Shown: positions 7,386 through 16,931 of the stretch, one piece after another
How positions within the stretch are numbered: position 1 is the stretch's first letter
Layout of the letters: every line of letters starts with the position of its first letter
Origin: Oscillospiraceae bacterium
Lineage (GTDB): Bacteria; Bacillota; Clostridia; Oscillospirales; Acutalibacteraceae
Length of the DNA stretch: 36,855 nt
Reading direction: 5' to 3'
NCBI GenBank assembly: GCA_015065585.1
Contig: SVQC01000016.1
Location: 1 to 36,855, forward strand
Translations under genes and position numbers: made by a program
Notes under the pieces: model-generated
Databases searched by the model: none
The model's input: the letters and a program-made list of their open reading frames with translations, nothing else
What the model was told of the DNA's origin: nothing

Positions 7386-10300
7386 ATGTTGTATCCAAAA
7401 AGCCGTGATGAAAAGCTTGATTTGGAATTATTTAAAAATCCTACCGCTGAGTACCGCTGCGCGCCTTTTTGGGCATGGAACTGTGACCTTAAAAAAGACG
7501 AACTTTTAAAAGAAATTGAATTTATTAAAGAAATGGGCATGGGCGGATTTATGATGCACACTAGAGTAGGTATGCCTACTAAGTATCTTTCCGACGAATA
7601 TATGGAACTTATTCGTTGCTGTAGCGAACGGGCTGAAGAGCTGGATATGCTTTCATGGATTTATGATGAGGATAAATGGCCATCGGGCTTTGGCGGTGGA
7701 TATGTAACCGAGAAAAAAGAAAATCGCCAAAAATATATTATGTTTACTACTATTCCTGTTTCTGACAACGATATTATTAAGGAAAATATTTCTTCAAATG
7801 CATTAGGCGGAAGAACTAAAGATTCTACTCTTATTGCGCGATTTGAAGTCGTTCTTGATAACGATGGCTATCTTGAATCATATCGTATGCTAAATGATGA
7901 CGAAGAAATCAAGACAGGTAAACTTTGGTATACATATTTTTGCTATAAAAATACAGGACCGTGGTATAATTTTCAGGCTTATTCCGATACATTATCAAAA
8001 TCGGTGATTGATGATTTTATTAATATAACGCATGAAAGATATAAAGAGGTTTTAGGCGACCGTTTTGGCAAGAGCGTGCCTGCTATTTTTACTGACGAGC
8101 CTCAGATGACCCATAAGACCTTACTTGATTTTGCACTCAAAGAAAAGGACATTTTTATTCCCTTTACAAACGATTTTGACGAAACCTATAAAGCAACCTA
8201 TGGTGAGAGTATCCTTGAAAAGCTACCTGAAATTTTCTGGGATAAAAAGGGAATGGCAAATACGACCCGTTATCGCTTTATAGACCATTCTACCGAACGT
8301 TTTGTAGAGGCATTTGCCGATAATATTGGTACTTGGTGCGAAAAAAATAATATTCCTCTTACAGGACATATGCTTATGGAAGCCACCCTCGCTGGTCAAA
8401 CTGCCTGTAACGGAGAGGCTATGCGCTCTTTTAGGAAGTTTGGACTTCCCGGTGTTGATATGCTACTTGATTTAAGAGAGTTTACTACCGTTAAGCAGGC
8501 TGCAAGTGCTTCCCATCAGTACGGAAGAGAGGGAGTTGTCAGTGAGCTTTACGGTGTTACTAACTGGGATTTCGATTTTAGAGGTCACATTATGCAGGGG
8601 GATTGGCAAGCTGCACTTGGTGTTACAACCCGCATACCTCATCTTTATTGGGTTTCAATGAAAGGAGAAGCAAAGCGTGACTATCCTGCTTCTATCGGCC
8701 ATCAGTCAGCTTGGTATAAGGAATATTCCTTCGTTGAGGACCATTATGCAAGAATTAATACACTTATGACAAGAGGAAGCGCGGATGTTAAAATCGGTGT
8801 GATTCATCCTATTGAATCTTTTTGGGTATATTACGGTCCTAATGATATGACAAGTAATATGAAAAATGAAATTAATAAGCGTTTTTTCGAGGTTACTGAA
8901 TGGCTTTTATTTGATACCCTTGATTTTGATTATATTTGTGAATCTCTCTTGCCTGAGCAATATATGGAAAGCGATGAAGGCTTTACTGTCGGTAAAATGA
9001 AATATGATGTTGTCATTGTTCCCGCCTGTTATACGCTTCGTTCTACAACTCTTAATGCATTAAAGCAATTTAAAGCTAAGGGTGGTAATGTTATATTTAT
9101 GGGTGATGCACCTATAATGATTAATGCTGAATTTAGTGATGAAGGAAAAAAATTTGCAGAGGTATGCAAACAAATTCCTTGGGATAAAACAAGTTTGACT
9201 AGAGCTGTCGAGGATTACCGTACCGTTAAAATAACAGGCTTTAACGGTGTGGCTGCATTTAATCTTTTATATTCATTGCGTAATGACGGAAAAGCAAAAA
9301 ATCTGTTTATAGCTCATGTAAATCAGGGCTCCAGAGAAAGAATTCCGGAAATGGAAAAATATTTTGTTACCGTTAAGGGAGAATATATTCCTACCGTTAT
9401 GGATACTTTTACCGGTGAAACAAAAGAGCTTTTTGCTGATTACATTGAAGGAAATACCGTTATAAAGTGGCACTGTTTTGAACATTCAAGCTTACTTTTA
9501 AGGCTCGAACCTGCCAGAAGTACGGTTATTGATGTTCCTAATAATATAAAGATGACATATGAATATTTAAGTGGAGCTATTGACTATACACTAAGCGAGC
9601 CGAACGTTTGTGTGCTTGATAAAGCTAGATGGAAAATTGACGACGGCGAGTGGCAGGAAAAGGACGAAATGTTACGTATATGCAATATGGCGAAGAAAAA
9701 ACTTGGTATGTCAACTGCCGCTACCGATGGAGCTCAGCCTTGGTGCGTTAAATTTGATGAACCTAAAAATACCGTATCATTAGAGGTCAAGATTAATTCA
9801 GATATTGTTTATGACGATGCTATTTTGGCTCTTGAAGATTTTGACGTAAGTGAAATTGAGTTTAACGGCAGAAAAATTGAAAAAACTGCTCTCGGCTATT
9901 ACGTAGATTTTTCTATAACAAAGGTTAATATCGGCAAAATTAAAAAGGGTGAAAACACTCTTATAATAAAAAAACCTTTTAATGTTGTGTCTTGTTTGGA
10001 GAATATGTTTATTCTCGGTGATTTCGGTGTTAAAGTACTTGGCGATACTATAAGAATTGTCAATGCTGAAGACAAGATTTATTTCGGTGATTGGACAACT
10101 CAGGGACTTCCTTTCTACGGTGGTCTGGTTACTTATCATTTCAAGGTAAATGGCGGTGTTAATGCCAAGCTCGCTTTGGGTCTTTATAGTGGTGCATGCG
10201 TTACAGCAAAACTTGACGGAAAAAAAGTCGGCAACATTTCTCTTGCTCCATATACGGTTGACCTCGGTAAATTAAGCGATGGCGAACATTTACTGGATAT

Positions 10301-10469
10301 TACCGTTCATGCAAGTCGTATAAATACCTTTGGCGCATTCCATTTATCAAAATACGATTTAAAATGGATTGGTCCAAATGCTTGGCATACTGAGGGCAAT
10401 GCTTGGAGTTATGAGTATAGACTTTATGAGTCGGGTCTTCTTACAGCACCAAGATTAATTAAATACTGA
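7386..10469 (+). CDS. Large GH106-like glycoside hydrolase (alpha-L-rhamnosidase family)
   Basis: A 1027-residue protein. The N-terminal half resembles the GH106 / alpha-L-rhamnosidase-like barrel: PFWAWNCDLKKDELLKEI, GMGGFMMHTRVGMPTKYLS and WIYDEDKWPSGFGGGYV at about residues 27-120, then acidic loops such as AIFTDEPQM and SELYGVTNWDF that could carry catalytic acids. The C-terminal part (about 800-1000) is beta-rich and looks like carbohydrate-binding jelly-roll modules. There is no signal peptide, so it should act in the cytoplasm on imported oligosaccharide. It has its own promoter and a following hairpin, no sugar transporter beside it, and starts only about 120 bases from the divergent FliB-like gene. 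Substrate is not predicted; GH106 membership is from motif memory, not a search. Confidence 0.72.
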   Translation: MLYPKSRDEKLDLELFKNPTAEYRCAPFWAWNCDLKKDELLKEIEFIKEMGMGGFMMHTRVGMPTKYLSDEYMELIRCCSERAEELDMLSWIYDEDKWPSGFGGGYVTEKKENRQKYIMFTTIPVSDNDIIKENISSNALGGRTKDSTLIARFEVVLDNDGYLESYRMLNDDEEIKTGKLWYTYFCYKNTGPWYNFQAYSDTLSKSVIDDFINITHERYKEVLGDRFGKSVPAIFTDEPQMTHKTLLDFALKEKDIFIPFTNDFDETYKATYGESILEKLPEIFWDKKGMANTTRYRFIDHSTERFVEAFADNIGTWCEKNNIPLTGHMLMEATLAGQTACNGEAMRSFRKFGLPGVDMLLDLREFTTVKQAASASHQYGREGVVSELYGVTNWDFDFRGHIMQGDWQAALGVTTRIPHLYWVSMKGEAKRDYPASIGHQSAWYKEYSFVEDHYARINTLMTRGSADVKIGVIHPIESFWVYYGPNDMTSNMKNEINKRFFEVTEWLLFDTLDFDYICESLLPEQYMESDEGFTVGKMKYDVVIVPACYTLRSTTLNALKQFKAKGGNVIFMGDAPIMINAEFSDEGKKFAEVCKQIPWDKTSLTRAVEDYRTVKITGFNGVAAFNLLYSLRNDGKAKNLFIAHVNQGSRERIPEMEKYFVTVKGEYIPTVMDTFTGETKELFADYIEGNTVIKWHCFEHSSLLLRLEPARSTVIDVPNNIKMTYEYLSGAIDYTLSEPNVCVLDKARWKIDDGEWQEKDEMLRICNMAKKKLGMSTAATDGAQPWCVKFDEPKNTVSLEVKINSDIVYDDAILALEDFDVSEIEFNGRKIEKTALGYYVDFSITKVNIGKIKKGENTLIIKKPFNVVSCLENMFILGDFGVKVLGDTIRIVNAEDKIYFGDWTTQGLPFYGGLVTYHFKVNGGVNAKLALGLYSGACVTAKLDGKKVGNISLAPYTVDLGKLSDGEHLLDITVHASRINTFGAFHLSKYDLKWIGPNAWHTEGNAWSYEYRLYESGLLTAPRLIKY

Positions 10470-10479
10470 TAATTTTTTT

Positions 10480-10513
10480 AAGCACCCTAAAGATTTATTC
10501 TTCCAGGGTGCTT
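10480..10513 (+). terminator. Hairpin after the glycosidase gene
   Basis: AAGCACCCT (10480-10488) pairs with AGGGTGCTT (10505-10513) around a 16-base loop. The T-tract after it is poor (GTATTTA), so termination may be partial. Its 3' end overlaps the -35 box of the next promoter. Confidence 0.6.
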
Positions 10514-10540
10514 GTATTTATAAAGAAAATATGCTATCAT
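10512..10540 (+). promoter_or_regulatory. Predicted sigma-A promoter of ygiQ and the methyltransferase genes
   Basis: TTGTAT (10512-10517), 17 bases, then TATCAT (10535-10540) with an extended -10 TGC. It stands about 35 bases before the YgiQ start and overlaps the end of the preceding hairpin. Confidence 0.6.
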
Positions 10541-10574
10541 TTTATTGTAAATAATTTGTTTTGGAGTTGCTTTG

Positions 10575-12416
10575 ATGCCATTTTTGCCTATAAGTAAAAG
10601 TGAAATGCTATCGTTTGGTTATGAAAGACCAGATTTTGTAATAGTAACGGGGGATGCTTATGTTGACCATCCCTCTTTTGGTACTGCGATTGTTTCACGT
10701 GTTCTCGAATCAGAGGGATTTAATGTCTGTATATTATCGCAACCCCAAAGTGATGCTGATTTTAATCGTTTTGGCAAGCCGATTCTTGGATTTCTTGTTA
10801 ATAGCGGTAATATTGATTCAATGGTTGCGCATTATACTGCCGCTAAGCGCAAGAGAAGTGAGGATGCATATTCTCCCGGCGGTAAGGCAGGGCTTCGTCC
10901 TGACAGAGCCGTTACCGTTTACTGTAAAACCATCAGAAAACTTTTTCCCGATAGTTTTATAGCTATTGGTGGTGTAGAGGCTTCTCTTAGAAGATTTGCC
11001 CACTATGATTATTGGTCCAATAAGGTTATGCCATCAATACTTATTGATAGCGGTGCCGATATTTTAATGTACGGTATGGGTGAAAAACATATTGTCGAAA
11101 TTGCTAACCGGCTTAAAAACGGCGAAACAAAAGAAAGCTTAACTGATATTAAAGGCACTTGCTATGCTGTTTTAACTAAAGATTACTCTCCTATGTCCGT
11201 AAAAGAATGTCCATCATTTAAGGAGGTAAGTGAGGATAGTGATAACGGCAGGAAGAAATATGCCATAGCTACCAGAATTCAACAAAATGAACATGATGCG
11301 GTTCGTGGCAAAACGGTTATACAGCGTCATTTTGATAGGATAATTGTTCAAAACCCGCCAATGCCACCTTTATCTACCGAGGAAATGGACAGAGTGTATG
11401 GTCTTGATTATATGAGAACTTATCATCCGTCCTATGAAAAGAGTGGCGGTATTCCGGGCATTGAGGAGGTCAAATTCTCAATTATTCATAATCGCGGTTG
11501 TTTTGGTGCTTGTAATTTTTGCTCGCTAGCATATCATCAAGGTAGAACAATTTCTTGCAGAAGTCACGAATCTGTGTTAAGTGAAGCGAAAAAAATTACC
11601 GAAATGCCTGATTTTAAGGGATATATTCATGATGTTGGTGGTCCTACGGCGAATTTCAGAACGCCATCCTGCGAAGCTCAGCTTAAAAGAGGAGTGTGCT
11701 CTGATAAAAAATGTTTGGCTCCTTCTATGTGTCCTGCCGTTGAGGTTGACCATAGTGACTATTTAAGTTTACTTAAAAAAATTAGAACCATGCCAAAAAT
11801 TAAAAAGGTATTTATTCGCTCTGGTATCAGATTTGATTATCTTATTGCCGATAAGGATGAGGCCTTCTTTAAAGAGTTGGTTTTAAATCACACAAGCGGA
11901 CAATTAAAGGTGGCTCCTGAACACTGTTCGGATAATGTACTTAAATATATGGGAAAACCGCCTATTGCAGTTTATTCAAAATTTAAAAAGCGCTTTTATG
12001 AACTTACTCAAAGCTTTAATAAGAAACAGTTTTTGGTACCCTATTTAATGTCATCCCATCCGGGAAGTACCTTAAAAGATGCGGTTGAACTGGCACTGTT
12101 TTTAAAAAAAGAGGGTATACATCCCGAACAGGTGCAGGATTTTTATCCGACTCCGGGAACGGTTTCAACATGTATGTTTTATACGGGAATTGACCCTATT
12201 TCTATGGAAAAGGTTTATGTGCCGAGGACGTCTGAAGAAAAGGCACAGCAAAGAGCCTTGCTCCAGTACTTTAAACCCGAGAATGCCGATGTTGTCCGTC
12301 GCGCACTTAAAGCGGCAGGCAGAGGTGACCTTATAGGCAACGGTAAAAATTGCCTTGTGTTACCCGATAAAAATATCAACCGAAAACAAAAGCCTAAAAA
12401 TAAACGATACAGATAG
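10575..12416 (+). CDS. YgiQ-family radical SAM protein
   Basis: A 613-residue protein. The radical SAM iron-sulfur motif CFGACNFC has Cys309, Cys313 and Cys316, set in [19 protein letters not shown]. The order of parts matches the YgiQ family: an N-terminal domain with [27 protein letters not shown] and a glycine-rich [14 protein letters not shown] stretch, the radical SAM core, and a C-terminal portion containing FYPTPGT. The biochemical reaction of the family is not established to my knowledge. Start ATG 10575 is preferred over the adjacent TTG 10572 because GGAG lies eight bases ahead of it. It is followed nine bases later by rsmE, so the genes likely form one transcript. Confidence 0.9.
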   Translation: MPFLPISKSEMLSFGYERPDFVIVTGDAYVDHPSFGTAIVSRVLESEGFNVCILSQPQSDADFNRFGKPILGFLVNSGNIDSMVAHYTAAKRKRSEDAYSPGGKAGLRPDRAVTVYCKTIRKLFPDSFIAIGGVEASLRRFAHYDYWSNKVMPSILIDSGADILMYGMGEKHIVEIANRLKNGETKESLTDIKGTCYAVLTKDYSPMSVKECPSFKEVSEDSDNGRKKYAIATRIQQNEHDAVRGKTVIQRHFDRIIVQNPPMPPLSTEEMDRVYGLDYMRTYHPSYEKSGGIPGIEEVKFSIIHNRGCFGACNFCSLAYHQGRTISCRSHESVLSEAKKITEMPDFKGYIHDVGGPTANFRTPSCEAQLKRGVCSDKKCLAPSMCPAVEVDHSDYLSLLKKIRTMPKIKKVFIRSGIRFDYLIADKDEAFFKELVLNHTSGQLKVAPEHCSDNVLKYMGKPPIAVYSKFKKRFYELTQSFNKKQFLVPYLMSSHPGSTLKDAVELALFLKKEGIHPEQVQDFYPTPGTVSTCMFYTGIDPISMEKVYVPRTSEEKAQQRALLQYFKPENADVVRRALKAAGRGDLIGNGKNCLVLPDKNINRKQKPKNKRYR

Positions 12417-12425
12417 AGGAATAAT

Positions 12426-13184
12426 ATGTATAACTTTTTTGTTGAAGATTCTGCAAAATTAGATTCAGGATATAAAATAATCGGTTCTGATTATAATCAT
12501 ATTGCCAATGTTCTCAGAATGAAAATCGGTGAACGAATTCTTGTGTCAAACGGCGGTAAAAGCGACCTGTGTGAAATTATCGGTATTGATAATAATATGG
12601 TAGAGGTTAAGATATTAGAGGAAAACTATAATAATGCAGAATTACCGATAGATATTATATTATTCCAAGGCTTACCCAAAAGCGATAAAATGGAGCTTAT
12701 AATTCAGAAAACTGTAGAACTTGGGGTTAGCAAAATTTATTCTGTAGAAATGAAACGCTGTGTAGTAAAGCTTGATGATAAAAAGAAAAACAGCAAAATT
12801 TCAAGATGGCAATCAATTTGCGAGAGTGCCGCAAAGCAAAGTAAAAGAAATCATATTCCTGAAATCTGCCCCGTTATATCCTATAAAGAAGCGTTAAATA
12901 TTGCTAAAGGGCTTGATTTGGTTTTAGTGCCTTATGAAAATGAAAACGGTATGAAATCTACCGAAACGACATTGAGTAAAATAAAAAGTGGTATGAAAAT
13001 AGGTGTTTTTATCGGCTCTGAGGGTGGCTTTGACCAAAGTGAAATCGATAGCGCAAAGGATATCAATGCTCAAATTATTTCTCTTGGCAAACGGATTTTG
13101 CGTACCGAAACGGCGGCTATTACATCACTTTCAATGCTTATGCTATATTGTGAAATAAAAATGGGCGGTAGTGAGACTTTATGA
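12426..13184 (+). CDS. rsmE: 16S rRNA m3U1498 methyltransferase RsmE
   Basis: Methylates U1498 of 16S rRNA using S-adenosylmethionine. The 252-residue protein has a PUA-like N-terminal domain and a SPOUT C-terminal domain with the trefoil-knot motifs FIGSEGGFDQSEI (about residues 195-207) and SLGKRILRTETAAI. Its length is typical. The ATG follows GAGGAATAAT. The final ATGA overlaps the start of the next methyltransferase gene by four bases, which points to translational coupling of two rRNA-modifying enzymes. Confidence 0.93.
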   Translation: MYNFFVEDSAKLDSGYKIIGSDYNHIANVLRMKIGERILVSNGGKSDLCEIIGIDNNMVEVKILEENYNNAELPIDIILFQGLPKSDKMELIIQKTVELGVSKIYSVEMKRCVVKLDDKKKNSKISRWQSICESAAKQSKRNHIPEICPVISYKEALNIAKGLDLVLVPYENENGMKSTETTLSKIKSGMKIGVFIGSEGGFDQSEIDSAKDINAQIISLGKRILRTETAAITSLSMLMLYCEIKMGGSETL

Positions 13185-14533
13185 TATTAAATGAAGAATT
13201 TACCGCCCGTATGAAAACTCTTTTAGCCGATGAATATGAGGAATTTTTAGAAAGTCTTAATAAAGAACCTGTAAAAGCCTTTAGAGTAAACACCGATAAA
13301 ATTTCTCTTGAGGACTTTAAAAAAATAAATATTTTCGGTAACGAAAATATTCCTTACGTTGAAAACGGTTTTTATCTTACATACGATAAAGCGGGAAATC
13401 ACCCCTATCATCATGCAGGTATAATATATATACAGGAGCCTTCTGCTATGGCACCTGCCGAATGTATTGAAATAGAACCCGACTGGAAAATTCTTGATGT
13501 GTGCGCCGCCCCCGGCGGTAAATCCACTCAACTTAAAAATAAATTGGGACAAAACGGATTGCTGGTGTCTAACGAAATAATTTCTTCCCGTTGCCGAATT
13601 TTAACGGGCAATATAGAACGATTGGGCTTTAAAAACTGTGTTACTTTTTGTAAGGATACAATTAAACTTGCAGAAATGTTTCCAAATACCTTTGATATGG
13701 TTATGGTTGATGCCCCTTGCTCAGGTGAAGGCATGTTCAGAAAAGAAGCTATAGCACTTAGCGAATGGAGTACCGAGAACGTATTGAATTGCGCAAAAAG
13801 GCAGAAAGAAATTTTGAATAATGCTGCTGAAACGGTTAAAAAAGGCGGTTATATTGTTTATTCTACCTGTACATATTCGTTGGAAGAAAATGAAATGACG
13901 GTGGATGATTTTCTTACAGAGCATGCTGATTTTGAACTTGTGAAGGTGAAAGATAAGGTAGAAAAATGCAGTTCTGACGGCATTAATTTTGAAGGTTGTA
14001 AGCATAATAATTTAAATCTTTGCAGACGGTTTTATCCACATAAAAACAGGGGAGAGGGTCAGTTTGTTGCGGTACTGCATAATGTGAATACAGTAACCGA
14101 AAATTATACTAAAAATTATGTAAAAAGCAAGATTCCACAAGCGGTTTATGATTTTCTTGATGATGTGTTGATTTCTTATAATAAAGATGCTGTGACTTTA
14201 AGAGGAGATACTATTTCGCTCTTTGATTTAAATAACCAACTTGATACTTCCAAGGCTTTTTGTGTCGGCGTTACGGTAGGTCAGTTCAATAAAAATTTTA
14301 TTAAACCCCACCATCAGTTTTTTATGGCTTATGGTGATAAATTTAAAAACAAAATAAGTTTATCGGCGCAAAGCCCGGAGATTATTAAATATCTTCACGG
14401 TGAAGAATTTAATACTAGCACTCAAAGTGGCTGGGCAACTGTGCTTGTGGACGGCTGTACCGTTGGTGGTGTTAAGGTATCAAACGGTGTAGCTAAAAAT
14501 CATTACCCAAAAGGTCTTCGTACCTTATATTAG
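13181..14533 (+). CDS. RsmF-like rRNA cytosine-C5 methyltransferase (NOL1/NOP2/Sun family)
   Basis: A 450-residue SAM-dependent m5C methyltransferase. The Rossmann core shows VCAAPGGKSTQLK (SAM binding), VDAPCSGEGMFRKEA with the first catalytic-loop Cys, and YSTCTYSLEENEM with the nucleophilic Cys. After the core there is a C-terminal extension of about 160 residues that fits the RNA-binding PUA/FAU-type tail of RsmF (YebU) rather than RsmB, which instead has an N-terminal NusB-like domain. The exact rRNA target cannot be fixed from sequence. It starts within the rsmE stop (ATGA) and is followed after 18 bases by a membrane-protein gene. Confidence 0.88.
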   Translation: MILNEEFTARMKTLLADEYEEFLESLNKEPVKAFRVNTDKISLEDFKKINIFGNENIPYVENGFYLTYDKAGNHPYHHAGIIYIQEPSAMAPAECIEIEPDWKILDVCAAPGGKSTQLKNKLGQNGLLVSNEIISSRCRILTGNIERLGFKNCVTFCKDTIKLAEMFPNTFDMVMVDAPCSGEGMFRKEAIALSEWSTENVLNCAKRQKEILNNAAETVKKGGYIVYSTCTYSLEENEMTVDDFLTEHADFELVKVKDKVEKCSSDGINFEGCKHNNLNLCRRFYPHKNRGEGQFVAVLHNVNTVTENYTKNYVKSKIPQAVYDFLDDVLISYNKDAVTLRGDTISLFDLNNQLDTSKAFCVGVTVGQFNKNFIKPHHQFFMAYGDKFKNKISLSAQSPEIIKYLHGEEFNTSTQSGWATVLVDGCTVGGVKVSNGVAKNHYPKGLRTLY

Positions 14534-14551
14534 TTTTAAGAGGTGTTAATT

Positions 14552-15244
14552 ATGGAAGGAATAGCAGTAGGTTTATTGGCTTTTTTTGTAATTTTTTATC
14601 TGCTGATTTTTATTGGTGGTATTGTAAATTACATACTTATGGGTATATCACTTTATACTATTGCTGATAGACGCAAAATATCGACAGCCTGGGGTGCTTG
14701 GGTGCCTGTAGTAAATTATTGGTGCATCGGCTCAATAGTGGATTATCATGCTAATTTAAACGGCAAAAAATCTTATTGGAGAAAAGTTTTATTAACATTA
14801 ATTCTCATAGGTGTTATTGGCTTTATAGGTTCGTATGTTTTCTTGCTAGTTGAAATTATTGGCATTGCAACTATGGGAAATATGGTTCCGACTCTAGGGT
14901 ATATGGAAGAAGAACAAGCGGTTTCAACTATTTTAGGTACGATTTTACCGCCGTATATCGTTATGATTTTATCCATTGTAGCAATTAATGTGTCAAATAT
15001 CTGTCTTTACGTATGTTACTTTAAGATATTTGAATATCTGGCAGAAGATAAAGCAATTAAGTATTTCCTTATTTCCTTACTTGTACCTTTCGGTCTTGCA
15101 GGTTGCCTTATGAAATGCAGAAAAAGTTGCGTCGGTGTTTCTGAAATTCCAATGCAGTTAAATTACGCTGTAATACAGCCGCAAACTAATGAGACAGTAT
15201 ATACTCCTGAGGAATTTGATAATCAGCAAGATGACAATTTGTAA
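14552..15244 (+). CDS. Polytopic membrane protein, unknown function
   Basis: A 230-residue protein with about four or five hydrophobic segments: near residues 5-37 (FFVIFYLLIFIGGIVNYI), 78-105, 130-158 and 168-186. Between the first two lies a conserved-looking aromatic stretch, AWGAWVPVVNYWCIGSI, with the polar loop YHANLNGKKSYW. The C-terminal tail of about 40 residues is soluble and acidic (TPEEFDNQQDDNL). I do not recognise a named function. ATG 14552 is chosen because AGAGGTG sits six bases upstream; the open frame begins at GTG 14543 inside that ribosome site. It is the last gene of the ygiQ transcript, and its stop codon lies inside a long terminator stem. Confidence 0.8.
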   Translation: MEGIAVGLLAFFVIFYLLIFIGGIVNYILMGISLYTIADRRKISTAWGAWVPVVNYWCIGSIVDYHANLNGKKSYWRKVLLTLILIGVIGFIGSYVFLLVEIIGIATMGNMVPTLGYMEEEQAVSTILGTILPPYIVMILSIVAINVSNICLYVCYFKIFEYLAEDKAIKYFLISLLVPFGLAGCLMKCRKSCVGVSEIPMQLNYAVIQPQTNETVYTPEEFDNQQDDNL

Positions 15245-15283
15245 TATAAAAAGCCGTTCTTAAAAAGAACGGCTTTTTATATT
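15243..15283. terminator. 19-bp perfect terminator stem overlapping a stop codon
   Basis: The arm 15243-15261 is fully complementary to 15265-15283 with an AAA loop. The core is AAGCCGTTCTT / AAGAACGGCTT flanked by A and T tracts. It includes two bases of the preceding TAA stop and works in either direction. Confidence 0.92.
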
Positions 15284-15336
15284 ACATGTCGACTGGCTGA
15301 TACATAATATCCCTTTTTGGGAGTGTGTTTTTTTGA

Positions 15337-15645
15337 ATAGATGACGTACAATGCTTTACATTGATTTATTTCGGCTATTATGTTGTAATACATTAGATTG
15401 GAGAAAAAGTAAAAGAGGCGCATGATAGAATTGATAAAACAGACGCTTTTTATATTTAGTGTTTTGAAGATAAACATACCAAAGATATGATTTGTGATTT
15501 GAATATCAACGATGCTTTAAATGACATTGTTGAAATATATGTTGTTTGCAAAGATTTTAGATGGACACACATTAAGACTCATGAAGGTATTTGTGGTCCT
15601 TATTTTATGTTAAAAAAGTGTTTTTTCATAAAACGTATTATTTAA
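15337..15645 (+). pseudogene. Decayed gene, possibly a DUF4275-like protein
   Basis: One reading frame here keeps protein-like content across two internal stops (TAG 15394-15396 and TAG 15457-15459) up to TAA 15643-15645. Its pieces read KVKEAHDRIDKTDAFYI, then after the stop CFEDKHTKDMICDLNIND and IYVVCKDFRWTHIKTHEG followed by CGPYF. The pattern of an acidic strand ending in KDF.WT.IKTHE..CGPYF recalls small DUF4275 proteins, from memory only. No ribosome site or intact start is seen, and the frame is also closed upstream by TGA 15334. A terminator follows five bases after the final stop, as expected behind a once-functional gene. Stop readthrough is a less likely alternative. Confidence 0.55.
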
Positions 15646-15649
15646 TTAT

Positions 15650-15677
15650 AAAATCCGCCGAATTTACGGCGGATTTT
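15650..15677. terminator. Terminator behind the decayed gene
   Basis: AAAATCCGCCG (15650-15660) pairs perfectly with CGGCGGATTTT (15667-15677) around a six-base loop. The GC-rich core and flanking A/T tracts make an intrinsic terminator usable on both strands. Confidence 0.88.
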
Positions 15678-15700
15678 GTTATATATATTTGTGTTTTAGG

Positions 15701-15730
15701 TTGACAAGAGGGGTATAAATTTGGTAAAAT
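15701..15730 (+). promoter_or_regulatory. Predicted sigma-A promoter of the yicC-to-rsgA operon
   Basis: Consensus TTGACA (15701-15706), an 18-base spacer and TAAAAT (15725-15730). The start would be near 15737, about 40 bases before yicC. No other strong promoter was noticed for the next 11.7 kb, so this may drive the whole housekeeping operon. Confidence 0.75.
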
Positions 15731-15776
15731 ATAATAGCTATTATGGATTTTTATGCAAACTTTGGAGGAAGACAAA

Positions 15777-16655
15777 ATGGCTAATAGTATGACGGGTTAC
15801 GGACGTGCACAGATACAGTCCGAGTTTTATGATATTACTGCTGAAATTAAGGCTGTAAATCATAGATATTTTGAAATAAGCGTTAAGACTCCGAGAGGAT
15901 ATTCTTTTTTAGAAGATAAGGTGACCGCTGCACTAAAAAAACGAATTTCAAGAGGTAAGATTGAAGTTTATATTTCGGTAATAAATCTTGGTGAAAGCGA
16001 TACCTTAATTGAGGTTAACAAAGAATATGCCGACGCATATATGTCAGCCTTAAACAGTCTCGCCGAGCTGTACGGTCTTGATAAAGATTTTCCTGTAATG
16101 CGAGTAGCACAAAATTCCGATGTTTTCAAAATAACCCGCAAAGAAATCGACGAGGAAGCCGTAACTAACGAGGTACTTAGTGTAATTGATAAGGCAACTG
16201 ATAAATTTATCGAAATGCGTAAGGTTGAGGGTGAAAGACTTTGTGAAGACGTTATCTCCAGAATCAATACTATAAGAGATTACGTTAAGTTCATCGAAGA
16301 GCGTTCTCCCGAAACTGTCAATACTTACAGAGAGAGACTTGAATCAAGAATCCGCGAAATTATCGGGGATATGCAGATTGATGAACAGCGCGTTCTAACC
16401 GAGGTGGCTATTTTCGCCGATAAGATTGCGGTTGCCGAGGAAACCGTTCGTTTGCGCAGCCATTTAAAGCAGGTTGAAGAATTGCTTAAGAAAGACGAGC
16501 CTATAGGCAGAAAACTTGATTTTATAGTTCAGGAAATGAATCGCGAAGCCAACACTACGGGTTCTAAATCTCAGGATATTGATATTACAAATACTGTTGT
16601 TGATATTAAGGCAGAGATTGAGAAAATAAGAGAACAAATTCAAAATCTTGAATAG
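15777..16655 (+). CDS. yicC: YicC-family endoribonuclease / RNase adaptor
   Basis: A 292-residue protein, the usual YicC length. It opens with the family signature MANSMTGYGRA and then EIKAVNHRYFEISVKTPR, and ends with the conserved LDFIVQEMNREANTTGSKS followed by a helical tail. YicC-type proteins are reported to cleave or assist cleavage of structured RNA, including small RNAs in E. coli. ATG 15777 is chosen over an upstream in-frame ATG at 15753 because GGAGGA lies seven bases before it. It heads the remA-gmk-rpoZ cluster, as yloC does in B. subtilis. Confidence 0.92.
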   Translation: MANSMTGYGRAQIQSEFYDITAEIKAVNHRYFEISVKTPRGYSFLEDKVTAALKKRISRGKIEVYISVINLGESDTLIEVNKEYADAYMSALNSLAELYGLDKDFPVMRVAQNSDVFKITRKEIDEEAVTNEVLSVIDKATDKFIEMRKVEGERLCEDVISRINTIRDYVKFIEERSPETVNTYRERLESRIREIIGDMQIDEQRVLTEVAIFADKIAVAEETVRLRSHLKQVEELLKKDEPIGRKLDFIVQEMNREANTTGSKSQDIDITNTVVDIKAEIEKIREQIQNLE

Positions 16656-16664
16656 GTGATAAAA

Positions 16665-16931
16665 ATGAAATTAGTTAATATCGGTTTTGGTAATATGGTA
16701 TCTGCAAGCAGAATGGTGGCTATTGTTAGTCCTGAATCTGCCCCGATTAAACGTATGATTTCTGAGGCTAAGGAAAAGGGTAATCTTATTGATGCTACCC
16801 ACGGAAGACGTACCCGCGCTGTAATAATTACCGACAGTGACCATATTATTTTAACCTATTTACAGTCAGAAACGGTGGCAAACCGTATTACTGAGGAAAA
16901 TCCCGAGGAAGAGGAGACTTATAATGAGTAA
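16665..16931 (+). CDS. remA: RemA/DUF370 DNA-binding regulator
   Basis: An 88-residue protein beginning [17 protein letters not shown], with the central conserved block [18 protein letters not shown]. In B. subtilis RemA is a ring-forming DNA-binding protein that activates biofilm matrix and osmoprotection genes; the family is widespread in Firmicutes, so the regulated genes here are unknown. Start ATG 16665 is preceded by AGGTGAT; the GTG at 16656 would sit in that ribosome site. The acidic C-terminal tail ([12 protein letters not shown]) overlaps the start of gmk by eight bases. The order yicC-remA-gmk-rpoZ matches that of Bacillus. Confidence 0.92.
   Translation: MKLVNIGFGNMVSASRMVAIVSPESAPIKRMISEAKEKGNLIDATHGRRTRAVIITDSDHIILTYLQSETVANRITEENPEEEETYNE

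Noticed and set aside
7268..7561. N-terminal extension of the FliB-like protein to GTG 7561
   Set aside because: Would overlap the divergent promoter pair and the first 170 bases of the glycosidase; ATG 7267 has AGGTGG and directly begins the conserved region.
15277..15477. 66-codon minus-strand frame across the decayed gene
   Set aside because: Starts without a ribosome site, ends in the terminator stem, and the plus strand shows the better protein-like text.
15730..15735. Consensus TATAAT before yicC
   Set aside because: It would be 23 bases from TTGACA, too far; TAAAAT five bases upstream gives the normal 18-base spacing.
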